A DNA stretch of 13,227 bases from Pseudonocardiales bacterium (GTDB lineage Bacteria > Actinomycetota > Actinomycetes > Mycobacteriales > Jatrophihabitantaceae). Shown one piece after another: positions 7,006 to 13,227 of this stretch (its first letter is position 1; the number at the start of each line of letters is the position of its first letter). The translations under genes were made by a program, and so were the position numbers. The stretch lies in the NCBI GenBank assembly GCA_025465405.1, contig JAODNL010000390.1:1-13227 (forward strand), written 5' to 3'. The notes beneath the pieces were generated by a model, which saw nothing but the letters and a program-made list of their open reading frames with translations, had not been told where the DNA came from and did not search any database.

Positions 7006-8000
7006 CAGCGGCCGACGGATACGTCCCGATGGGCCGAGCGATATGCGCGGGGGCTCAAGCCGAACTCGCGGCGGAACGCGCGCGAGAAATACTCGGCCGA
7101 GGCGAAGCCACACTCCGCCGCCACCCGCTCGACCTGGGGCTGTGGCGAGCGCGCCGACAGCAGTTCGGCGGCTCGCTCGAGGCGGCGGCGGCGGATACGT
7201 GCGGCTGGGCTCTCGGTGCCGTTGAATGCGCGGTACAGCTGGCGCAGCGAGATGTTGAGCTGCGCGGCGATCGTGGCCGGTGTCAACAGCGCGTCCGCGG
7301 CCTGCTCGTAGATGATCGCGTCCGTCCGCGTGCGCACCGACTCGAGCTGTTCGACGTCTCCGCTGGGCTTGCGCACGGCGGTGCGCAGCAACAGCCCGGT
7401 CATCGCTGCCAGATAGCGGTCGACGCCGACGAGGCTCGGCGGCGTCTGGAGCTCGTCGGAGCCGACGAGCAGCAGGGTGACGGCCGAGCGGAGCAGCGCG
7501 CTCTGGAAGGGCGTGAGCTCGTAATTCTGGTCGAACATCTCGGCGAGCATGCCCGGATCGAGTCCGATCGCAGCCTGTGGCACGTTCAGGGTGAACAGGT
7601 GGGAGTTGGCGAGGAACTGCTCGGTCACTTCTTCGACCGCGTCGATGACACGCAGCACGCCGTGCGAGGAAGTACCAGCCTGGTCGAACACGGAGCCGGC
7701 ACAGTCGATTCGGGCAAGGACGTGCACCGCGCCGTCGATCTGCGGTGCGGACATGGCTCGCGCCGGCCGGTAGAGCTCAGCGCCGCTGACGGTGGACGCG
7801 GACCAGATGCAGCGGGTGCCGCGCAGCCGGGCTCCCTTGAAGAAGTAGGGGACACTCGACTGCGGCAGAGCAGAGATCTGCAGGCCGAGCGGGCCCGTCC
7901 GAGTCCGCCCGCTGGCGCCGTTCGAGTCCTCAGCCGAGACGTCCAGCCACGCAACCCCACCTGGCGGCGGTAAGTCGAACCGAGGCGGACCGTCAGACAC
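7005..8000 (-). CDS. AraC-family transcriptional regulator
   Basis: A 331-residue DNA-binding regulator. The frame is open upstream to 8120, but the GTG at 8000 has a textbook GGAGGT site 5 nt ahead, and the extra 40 residues would be Arg-rich and unlike the family. The last 100 residues form the AraC double helix-turn-helix domain: first HTH TPATIAAQLNISLRQLYRAF, a linker helix with RRRRLERAAELL, second HTH VERVAAECGFASAEYFSRAF and the family signature REFGLSPRAYR. The N-terminal about 220 residues match the cupin-like or AraC-binding-like sensor region seen in such proteins only in general form, so the ligand is unknown. It is divergent from the membrane-anchored esterase; the shared region has two clean inverted repeats, so control of that esterase and of itself is the simplest inference. 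It converges with the GNAT gene. Confidence 0.93.
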   Translation of the reverse strand: MSDGPPRFDLPPPGGVAWLDVSAEDSNGASGRTRTGPLGLQISALPQSSVPYFFKGARLRGTRCIWSASTVSGAELYRPARAMSAPQIDGAVHVLARIDCAGSVFDQAGTSSHGVLRVIDAVEEVTEQFLANSHLFTLNVPQAAIGLDPGMLAEMFDQNYELTPFQSALLRSAVTLLLVGSDELQTPPSLVGVDRYLAAMTGLLLRTAVRKPSGDVEQLESVRTRTDAIIYEQAADALLTPATIAAQLNISLRQLYRAFNGTESPAARIRRRRLERAAELLSARSPQPQVERVAAECGFASAEYFSRAFRREFGLSPRAYRSAHRDVSVGR

Positions 8001-8005
8001 CTCAG

Positions 8006-8011
8006 ACCTCC
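8006..8011 (-). promoter_or_regulatory. Ribosome binding site fixing the AraC-type regulator start
   Basis: Minus-strand GGAGGT, 5 nt before the GTG at 8000. It decides against the long upstream extension to 8120. Confidence 0.8.
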
Positions 8012-8050
8012 GAGCACGACGATCGCCGGGACGAGCGCCAAAATGCCACC

Positions 8051-8066
8051 CGCCGAGAAATCGGCG
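8051..8066. promoter_or_regulatory. Perfect 6-4-6 inverted repeat upstream of the AraC-type gene
   Basis: CGCCGA-GAAA-TCGGCG lies 51-66 bp before the regulator start. It could be an operator. On the plus strand it would fold into a stem capped by a GAAA tetraloop, so an RNA role is also possible. Confidence 0.35.
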
Positions 8067-8162
8067 AGTGATGCCGAAACGTAGGACCCCCAGCCGCCCA
8101 GCGCAACTCTGACAGGCCATGCGGTCGTTGTCGGGGAGCTGTGAACCGTCTGCGCACTGGCC

Positions 8163-8176
8163 GTGACACGTGTCAC
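8163..8176. promoter_or_regulatory. Perfect 14-bp palindrome, candidate operator of the esterase gene
   Basis: GTGACACGTGTCAC reads the same on both strands and lies 64 bp ahead of the TTG at 8240, in the region shared with the AraC-type regulator. Dimeric regulators bind sites of this form. About one such palindrome is expected by chance in a window this long, so the location, not the sequence alone, is the argument. Confidence 0.45.
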
Positions 8177-8226
8177 CATCGACGGGTTTGGGACCAGCGC
8201 CCCGCAGTGGCGGCGCGATCCCGGTC

Positions 8227-8235
8227 GAGGGAGGG
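8227..8235 (+). promoter_or_regulatory. Ribosome binding site favouring a TTG start
   Basis: GAGGGAGGG ends 4 nt before the TTG at 8240. The upstream GTG at 8141 has GGGGAG only 2 nt away, too close, and would place the 14-bp palindrome inside the coding region. Confidence 0.55.
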
Positions 8236-8239
8236 CCTG

Positions 8240-9370
8240 TTGCTGGATCACGTTGCGGTCGTCTCCGTCCAGTTCGTCGCCGTCTTGTGGGCCGTGGCGG
8301 GTATCGCGGTGGTGCTCGCGGTCAGCGCCCTGCGAAAGGCCCACCGACGCCGATTCGCCCGGCTCGCCTCCGTCTCGCTGGTGTCCCTTCTGACGATCGC
8401 CCTCGCCACGGCCGACACCGTCAATGCCCACTTCGCGTTCCTGCCGACCGTCGGGGACGTCCGCGCCGCCCTGACCGGAGACCGGCAATGGTTGCGCGTC
8501 GAGCAGTTGGGTCGGCTGCCGACACGTCAGAAGGAGCGCGCGGTTCGGGCCGGCGCCACGGTGCGGATGCACGTTCCCGCGGATGCCGCGAACGGGTTCG
8601 GGGTGACCACGGTCATCACCTACCTTCCGCCGCAGTACTTCACCGAGCCGGCATCGCGCTTTCCGGTCGCCTACCTATTCCACGGTTCGCCGGGCCGACC
8701 CGCCGACTGGTTCCACGGCGGCGAGGCCGCGAGCGTCGGGCTGCGCAGTGCCCGCGCCGGCCACCCCGTCATCCTCGTCGCGCCTCAGTTGAGCCGGTCC
8801 TGGACCGACGACCCGGAGTGCCTCGACGGCGCGAAGGAACGGGTCGAGTCGCATCTGTTCGGCGCGGTGATTCCCTCCGTCGACCGCACCTTCCGCACCC
8901 GACCGAACCGCACGTCCAGGATCTTCGCGGGCATGTCGGCCGGCGGCTACTGCGCCCTGAACCTCGGCCTTCGACACCGGGACGTCGCAGCCACGATCCT
9001 GGATCTGAGCGGCTTCACCGAACCGACTCACACCGGTGGTGTCGCGCGCCTGCTCGGCGCGCGGGGCGCGACGGATGAGATCGCCGCGAACACGCCGGCG
9101 CACTATGTCACCAGCCTGCCCCGCAATCCGGCGACCCGCGTGTGGCTGGACGCCGGATCCAGCGACCGGAAGATCGTGGACGAGATGGCCTCGCTCGCGC
9201 CGGCGCTCCGGGCGCGCGGCATGGAGGTCCAGTGGCGGGAGCGCTCTGGCGGGCACACGTTCTGGGTATGGACCGCGGCGTTGCAGGAATCGCTGCCCTG
9301 GGCCATGTCCGGCGCGCCGGGTCGGCCGACGCACAACCCGTCCCGGGCCGGCCCCGCGCACCGGTCGTGA
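8240..9370 (+). CDS. Membrane-anchored alpha/beta-hydrolase esterase
   Basis: A 376-residue serine esterase of the putative-esterase (esterase D/antigen 85-like) group. From the TTG start there are two hydrophobic segments, about 5-31 and 42-58, joined by a basic loop (RKAHRRRFAR) that should face the cytoplasm, so the catalytic domain would be on the outer face. The domain starts near residue 100 (ATVRMHVPADAA...). The oxyanion region is AYLFHGSPG, the nucleophile elbow GMSAGG puts the catalytic Ser at 233, the likely acid is Asp304 (VWLDAGSSD; Asp309 is an alternative), and His339 in SGGHTFWVW completes the triad. The C-terminus is a Pro/Arg-rich tail. Substrate unknown; cell-envelope acyl ester or mycolate-type chemistry is possible given the fold but unproved. 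It is divergent from the AraC-type regulator. The frame is open to a GTG at 8141, which would add 33 Arg-rich residues and is considered less likely. Confidence 0.88.
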   Translation: MLDHVAVVSVQFVAVLWAVAGIAVVLAVSALRKAHRRRFARLASVSLVSLLTIALATADTVNAHFAFLPTVGDVRAALTGDRQWLRVEQLGRLPTRQKERAVRAGATVRMHVPADAANGFGVTTVITYLPPQYFTEPASRFPVAYLFHGSPGRPADWFHGGEAASVGLRSARAGHPVILVAPQLSRSWTDDPECLDGAKERVESHLFGAVIPSVDRTFRTRPNRTSRIFAGMSAGGYCALNLGLRHRDVAATILDLSGFTEPTHTGGVARLLGARGATDEIAANTPAHYVTSLPRNPATRVWLDAGSSDRKIVDEMASLAPALRARGMEVQWRERSGGHTFWVWTAALQESLPWAMSGAPGRPTHNPSRAGPAHRS

Positions 9371-9406
9371 CGCGGCCGGCATGGACAGCGCCGCCCGCAC
9401 CTGATT

Positions 9407-9425
9407 GATTCGACGGCGACGAATC
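9407..9425. promoter_or_regulatory. Inverted repeat just upstream of the F420-type oxidoreductase
   Basis: GATTCG, 7 nt, CGAATC: a perfect 6-bp inverted repeat ending 15 bp before the GTG at 9441, inside the 70-bp gap after the esterase. It could be an operator or a leader hairpin ahead of the ribosome binding site. Confidence 0.35.
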
Positions 9426-9440
9426 GCGAAGGGCGGCGCT

Positions 9441-10466
9441 GTGAAGCTGGGCTACCACACTGGGTACTGGTCGTCGGGTCCTCCCGCCGGCGTGACGGAC
9501 GCGATCGCGCTGGCCGAACGGCTCGGTTTCGACTCGATCTGGACTGCAGAGGCATACGGCTCGGACTGCCTGACCCCGCTGGCCTGGTGGGGGGCGTCGA
9601 CGTCGACGGTCCGTCTCGGCACCAACCTGCTGCAGATCTCGGCCCGCACTCCGGCCGCAACGGCGATGGCCGCCATGACGCTCGACCACCTCAGCGGCGG
9701 GCGGTTCGTGCTCGGCATCGGCGCGTCCGGGCCGCAGGTCGTCGAGGGCTGGTACGGCCAGGCTTACCCCAAGCCGCTGGCGCGCACCCGCGAGTACGTC
9801 GAGGTCATCCGTGCCGTCCTGCGGCGCGACATGCCGGTGACGCACGACGGCGACTTCTACCCGTTGCCGTATCCGGGCGGCACAGGCCTCGGCAAGCCGC
9901 TGAAGTCGACGGTCCATCCGCTGCGAGTAGACATCCCGATCATGCTCGGCGCGGAAGGCCCGAAGAACGTCGCGCTCGCGGCAGAGATCGCCGACGGCTG
10001 GCTACCGATGTTCTTCTCGCCCAAGACCGACAGTTTCTACCGCGACGCGCTGGCCGAGGGCTTCGCGCGCCCCGGTGCCCGCCGCAGCCCGACCGACTTC
10101 GAGGTGCCGGCGTTCCTTCCGGTCGTGATCGACGACGACGTGGAGGCGGCCGCCGATCGCGTGCGTCCGTCCATCGCCCTCTACATCGGCGGCATGGGGG
10201 CGAAGGCCGTGAACTTCCATGCCGACGTGTTCGGCCGGATGGGATACCCGAACGAGGTGGAGAAGATCCAGCAGCTCTTCCTCGGCGGGCAGAAGGCCGA
10301 GGCGATCGCCGCGGTGCCGACGCAGCTGATCGAGGACATCGCGCTGATCGGGCCGGTTGCCAAAGTTCGCGACGAGCTGCAGAAGTGGGAGCAGACGGTC
10401 GTCACCTCGCTGCTCGTTCAGGCCGACCCGCGGATGCTGCCGACGATCGCCGACGCGCTCGGCTGA
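9441..10466 (+). CDS. LLM-class F420-dependent oxidoreductase
   Basis: A 341-residue luciferase-like monooxygenase-family protein, predicted to be a cytoplasmic flavin/deazaflavin oxidoreductase using coenzyme F420. The GTG at 9441 is preceded by AAGGG at 7 nt and gives the family N-terminus MKLGYHTGYW; the frame is open back to a TTG at 9405. Visible family features are the early ALAERLGFDSIWTAEAYGSD segment (about 30-49), LGTNLLQISARTPAATAMAAM, then TLDHLSGGRFVLGIGASGPQ with SGGRF at 85-89, and a late cluster of helices ending the TIM-barrel. This resembles the mycobacterial Rv3520c-type group, a low-confidence comparison. Substrate is unknown. It is 70 bp downstream of the esterase in the same direction and could be cotranscribed. 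It converges with the molybdoenzyme, 14 bp between stop codons. Confidence 0.9.
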   Translation: MKLGYHTGYWSSGPPAGVTDAIALAERLGFDSIWTAEAYGSDCLTPLAWWGASTSTVRLGTNLLQISARTPAATAMAAMTLDHLSGGRFVLGIGASGPQVVEGWYGQAYPKPLARTREYVEVIRAVLRRDMPVTHDGDFYPLPYPGGTGLGKPLKSTVHPLRVDIPIMLGAEGPKNVALAAEIADGWLPMFFSPKTDSFYRDALAEGFARPGARRSPTDFEVPAFLPVVIDDDVEAAADRVRPSIALYIGGMGAKAVNFHADVFGRMGYPNEVEKIQQLFLGGQKAEAIAAVPTQLIEDIALIGPVAKVRDELQKWEQTVVTSLLVQADPRMLPTIADALG

Positions 10467-10484
10467 CCGCGTCGGGGCGGTCAG
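10463..10484. terminator. Perfect hairpin joining the stop codons of two converging genes
   Basis: CTGACCGC (10463-10470), loop GTCGGG, GCGGTCAG (10477-10484) is an 8-bp perfect stem. The TGA of the F420-type gene and the TCA (TGA on minus) of the molybdoenzyme lie in opposite arms and pair. It could act on transcripts from both sides. No T run follows on either side, as is common for actinobacterial hairpin terminators. Confidence 0.55.
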
Positions 10485-12634
10485 GCCGGCACTACCTCGA
10501 TCGGGATGCCGTTGAGCGCGGCGGTTCCGGTGAGGCCGTCGAGCAGCTGGTCGTCGGCGAGCAGGTTCGAGTTGACGCCGGCATGCGCGGCGGCGACCCC
10601 GGTGCGCGCGCCGTCGGCGTCGTGACCCCAGCCGTGCGGGATGCTGACCACGCCCGGCCGGACGGTGTCGGTGATCTCGACCGGGACTGTGATCGCGCCA
10701 GCCCGCGTGCGCACGAGCGCCCGCCCGCCGTCGACCAGGCCGAGCCGCGCCGCGTCGTCGGGATGGATCTGCGCCGTGCATCGGTTGGCGCCGCGGACCA
10801 GTGGCGCCAGGTTGTGCATCCACGAGTTGTTCGAGCTGAGCTGCCGCCGCCCGATGAGCACCAGCTCATCGCCAACGCCATGGCCGAGCGCAGCGACAAG
10901 CCGGGGGATGTCGGCGGTGATCGCATCGGGCACCAACTCGATCGTGCCGCTGGCCGTGGCGAGGACGTCCGGGATCCGCGGCTGCAGCGGCCCGAGGTCG
11001 ACGCCGTGCGGCGCAGCCTCGAGGTCGGCCAGCGTGAGTTCGTACGGTCCGGCACGCAGCATGAGCTCGATGAGCCGCGCGGGTCCCCGCCGCTGCCCGG
11101 CGGCCGCGACGTCCAGCCCGGCGCGGCGCGCGGCTTCCGCGGCCACGAAGTCGTCGATCGCGGCGACGTCCGCGTTCCACCCCTGCCCGGTGACGACACC
11201 GGCCAGCCGGAGCAGTGTCTGCCACTCCTGCGGCATGTCGGTCGCGACGAGCGCCGGTGACCAGTTGGCCACATTGCGGACCGCGAGCTGGTAGAAGACG
11301 AGGTCGTAGTGGTCGCGAGCCAGCGGCTCGGGGCCGGGCAGGATGACGTCGGCGTGCCGGCTGGTCTCGTTGAGGTAGACGTCCAGCGACACCATGAAGT
11401 CCAGCTGCTCGACGGCGTCGGTCAGCCGCGCGGCGTTGGGCGTGCTCAAGCACGGATTGCCGCCGACGGTGATCAGCGCCCGCACCTGCCCGTCCCCGGG
11501 CGTGAGGATCTCGTCGGCGAGGGTCGCGACCGGCAACTCGCCCATCACCTCGGGCAGTCCGCGGACCCGGCTGTGCCAGCGGCCGTGGACGAAGCCTCGG
11601 CGACGACCGGGCGCCGCGTTGGCCTGCCCCGCCGCGGCGAGCGGGAACATCGCACCGCCGTCGCGATCGAGATTTCCGGTGATCACGTTGAGTACGTCGA
11701 CGAGCCAGCTCGCCAGCGTGCCGAACGCTTGGGTCGTCGTGCCGATCCGGGCGTACACCGCCGCTCGCTTCGCCGACGCGAGTTCTCGGGCCATCCGACG
11801 GATGGTGTCGGCCTCGATGCCGGTGACGGGGGCGACGGCCTCCGGCGTGAATGGGGCGCACAGTGCTGGGAGCTCGTCCAGGCCGGTGACGTGCCCGACC
11901 AGGCGACCGAGGGCGACTCGGTCCTCGGCGAAGATCACCTGCACGAGAGCGAACAGCAGCAGCGCGTCGGTTCCGGGGCGGATCGGATGGTGCTCGTCGG
12001 CCGCGTCGGCCGTTCGGGTGCGGCGCGGGTCGACGACAACGATCTTGCCGCCGCGCCGGCGGATACCCGTCAACCGTTCTCCGACGTCGGGTGCGGTCAT
12101 GAGGCTGCCGTTGGAGATCAGCGGATTGGCGCCGAGCAGCAGCAGGTGTTCGGTGCGGTCGAGGTCGGGGATCGGGATGGTGAGCGGGTCGCCGAACAGG
12201 TACCCGGAGGAGAAGTGTTTCGGGATCTGGTCGACGGTTCCGGCCGTGTACATGTTCTGCGTGCCGATGGCCTTGTAGAGCACTCGGCCGTAGAGCAACG
12301 CGCCGACGTTATGCGACGAGGGGTTGCCCAGGTAGAGCGCGACGGAGTTGGGGCCGTGCTCGGCGATCAGCCTGGGCAGTCGCGCGTCGATCTCGGCGAA
12401 CGCGTCGTCCCACGTCGTCTCGTGCCACGTACCGCCACGCTTCACCATCGGCCGGCGCAGCCGATCGGGGTCCTCGTGCAACGCCTTGAGCGACGCGCCC
12501 TTCGGGCAGATGTAGCCGTGCGAGAAGACGTCGCTGTCGTCGCCCCGCACTGTGCTGATCGCGTCGCCGTCCATGGTCACCTGAAGGCCACACGTTGCCT
12601 CACACAGCGGGCAGGTGACGAACGCGGTCGTCAC
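10481..12634 (-). CDS. Molybdopterin/4Fe-4S oxidoreductase (formate dehydrogenase-like)
   Basis: A 717-residue molybdenum (bis-molybdopterin guanine dinucleotide) enzyme of the DMSO reductase superfamily, predicted cytoplasmic since no Tat signal is present. It opens with a 4Fe-4S motif: Cys8, Cys11, Cys15 and Cys43 (CPLCEATCG and GYICPKGASL). The main molybdopterin domain spans about 60-460, with GNPSSHN near 102 and GANPLISNGSL near 169. The C-terminal dinucleotide-binding domain (about 590-712) begins ELVLIGRRQLSSNNSWMHN and contains VVSIPHGWGHD. Such proteins transfer electrons between a substrate and a partner reductase. No Cys/Sec is seen where formate dehydrogenase has its Mo ligand; Asp135 (GTVDQIP) is the nearest candidate by eye. 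The GTG start overlaps the stop of the upstream hydrolase as GTGA, so translation is probably coupled. It converges with the F420-type gene. Substrate not determinable; formate is only one possibility. Confidence 0.92.
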   Translation of the reverse strand: MTTAFVTCPLCEATCGLQVTMDGDAISTVRGDDSDVFSHGYICPKGASLKALHEDPDRLRRPMVKRGGTWHETTWDDAFAEIDARLPRLIAEHGPNSVALYLGNPSSHNVGALLYGRVLYKAIGTQNMYTAGTVDQIPKHFSSGYLFGDPLTIPIPDLDRTEHLLLLGANPLISNGSLMTAPDVGERLTGIRRRGGKIVVVDPRRTRTADAADEHHPIRPGTDALLLFALVQVIFAEDRVALGRLVGHVTGLDELPALCAPFTPEAVAPVTGIEADTIRRMARELASAKRAAVYARIGTTTQAFGTLASWLVDVLNVITGNLDRDGGAMFPLAAAGQANAAPGRRRGFVHGRWHSRVRGLPEVMGELPVATLADEILTPGDGQVRALITVGGNPCLSTPNAARLTDAVEQLDFMVSLDVYLNETSRHADVILPGPEPLARDHYDLVFYQLAVRNVANWSPALVATDMPQEWQTLLRLAGVVTGQGWNADVAAIDDFVAAEAARRAGLDVAAAGQRRGPARLIELMLRAGPYELTLADLEAAPHGVDLGPLQPRIPDVLATASGTIELVPDAITADIPRLVAALGHGVGDELVLIGRRQLSSNNSWMHNLAPLVRGANRCTAQIHPDDAARLGLVDGGRALVRTRAGAITVPVEITDTVRPGVVSIPHGWGHDADGARTGVAAAHAGVNSNLLADDQLLDGLTGTAALNGIPIEVVPA

Positions 12635-13227
12635 CGCTCGGCTGCCTTCGCGAGTTCGTGCCGATCCAGCCAGTCGATCACGCGGGCCGCGACCTCGTCG
12701 GGCACCTCCAACTGCGGGGTGTGTCCGACACCGTCGAGCACGACGCTGTCCCAGTGCGGGTTGGCCGCGGCGAGTTTGCGCGCCGCGGCGACGGGCACCA
12801 ACCGGTCGCGGTCGCCGTGGATGAGCAGGACCGGGCAGGAGATGGTGCGCATCAGCGCCTCGTAACGCTGCGGCCGCGCGAGTACCCGCAGCAGCGACCG
12901 GGCGGCCTGTAGGAATTCGGCTTCCGGGTTCGGCAGTTCGCGCCGCTCCCGCGCGAGTGCCATCGCCGCTTCGAGCACGTCGGCCGACGCCCGTCGCGGA
13001 TCGGCGAAGCAGAGATCCACGACGCGCTGGACCAGCTGGCGCTCGGTCAGCCGGCGGTTGCCATAAGCGAGGTAGCGCTCGCCGAGAAAAGGCAGCGCGT
13101 AGAGCAAGAATTGCGAGGCGACCTGCAGGTCGGGCAACTGGCGCGGAACCGGGATCGACGGGTCGACGAGCACCAGCCCGGCGACCGCGTCCGGGTGCGC
13201 CGCGGCCTGGATCATGGAGATCATCCC
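12631..13227 (-). CDS. Alpha/beta hydrolase, 5' end outside the window
   Basis: The C-terminal 198 codons of an alpha/beta-hydrolase fold enzyme. The frame is open to the window edge and begins GMISMIQAAAHPDAVAGLVLVDPS, the usual sequence right after a GxSxGG nucleophile elbow, so the catalytic Ser lies just outside; the ATG at 13224 is internal. Counting from that Met, the likely acid is Asp140 in HGDRDRLVP, and His168 in GVGHTPQLE completes the triad. The middle cap region is helical (about 34-120). It is upstream of the molybdoenzyme and overlaps it by 4 bp (GTGA), so the two form an operon. Substrate unknown: hydrolysis of an ester, lactone or other activated carbonyl substrate is typical of the family. 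A role in making or removing the molybdoenzyme's substrate is inference only. Confidence 0.88.
   Translation of the reverse strand, partial: GMISMIQAAAHPDAVAGLVLVDPSIPVPRQLPDLQVASQFLLYALPFLGERYLAYGNRRLTERQLVQRVVDLCFADPRRASADVLEAAMALARERRELPNPEAEFLQAARSLLRVLARPQRYEALMRTISCPVLLIHGDRDRLVPVAAARKLAAANPHWDSVVLDGVGHTPQLEVPDEVAARVIDWLDRHELAKAAER

Noticed and set aside
7029..7973. Plus-strand open frame of 314 codons within the AraC-type gene
   Set aside because: The minus strand encodes an unmistakable AraC domain; this is its shadow.
8141..8143. GTG as the start of the esterase
   Set aside because: The ribosome-like site is only 2 nt away, the added 33 residues are Arg-rich, and it would put the palindrome in the coding region. 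Not fully excluded.
9587..11260. Plus-strand open frame of 557 codons spanning the F420-type gene and the molybdoenzyme
   Set aside because: It overlaps two well-supported genes in other frames and its product is Arg-rich low-complexity sequence.
11309..12865. Plus-strand open frame of 518 codons opposite the molybdoenzyme
   Set aside because: It is antisense to a gene with clear motifs, has no family-like sequence, and such long frames are usual opposite GC-rich genes.
1..13227. CRISPR array, tRNA, insertion sequence or prophage
   Set aside because: No regularly spaced repeats, cloverleaf-like sequence, transposase or integrase motifs were seen on either strand.

Overview
The window is chromosomal DNA from a very GC-rich bacterium, almost certainly an actinobacterium. 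The basis is strong G/C third-position bias, frequent GTG and TTG starts, Shine-Dalgarno sites of the GGAGG type, and a luciferase-like oxidoreductase of the type that uses coenzyme F420. I cannot fix the genus. No tRNA, rRNA, CRISPR array, insertion sequence or phage gene was seen. Genes are dense: the largest gaps are about 260 bp (6088-6347) and 239 bp (8001-8239).

Left part (2-6087), lipid or phosphoester hydrolysis. A secreted-type phospholipase C, cut at its 5' end by the window edge, runs to 1918. It converges with a gene for an unrecognised C-terminally membrane-anchored protein (1925-3220, minus). That gene is divergent from a second, different member of the same phosphoesterase family (3375-5006, plus), which has no signal peptide and no C-terminal phospholipase domains. 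An unusual helix-turn-helix protein (5170-6087) follows in the same direction. Two unlike PF04185-type enzymes around an unknown membrane protein is the least ordinary arrangement in the window.

Middle part (6088-9370). A candidate 63-residue ORF overlaps the start of a GNAT acetyltransferase (6348-6971) by ATGA. The acetyltransferase converges, over a terminator-like hairpin, with an AraC-type regulator (7005-8000, minus). The regulator is divergent from a membrane-anchored esterase (8240-9370, plus). Their shared 239-bp control region holds a perfect 14-bp palindrome and a perfect 6-4-6 inverted repeat, both good operator candidates.

Right part (9441-13227), redox. An F420-type luciferase-like oxidoreductase (plus) converges with a molybdopterin/4Fe-4S oxidoreductase (minus). 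The stop codons of the two genes lie in opposite arms of one perfect 8-bp hairpin. The molybdoenzyme lies downstream of, and overlaps by GTGA, an alpha/beta hydrolase whose 5' end is outside the window, so these two probably form a translationally coupled operon.

Most genes are recognisable at family level but not at substrate level. No complete, clearly new system can be proved from the sequence alone. The best candidates for unexplored biology are the double-phospholipase/membrane-protein/HTH locus and the hydrolase-molybdoenzyme pair, whose expected Cys/Sec molybdenum ligand appears to be replaced.
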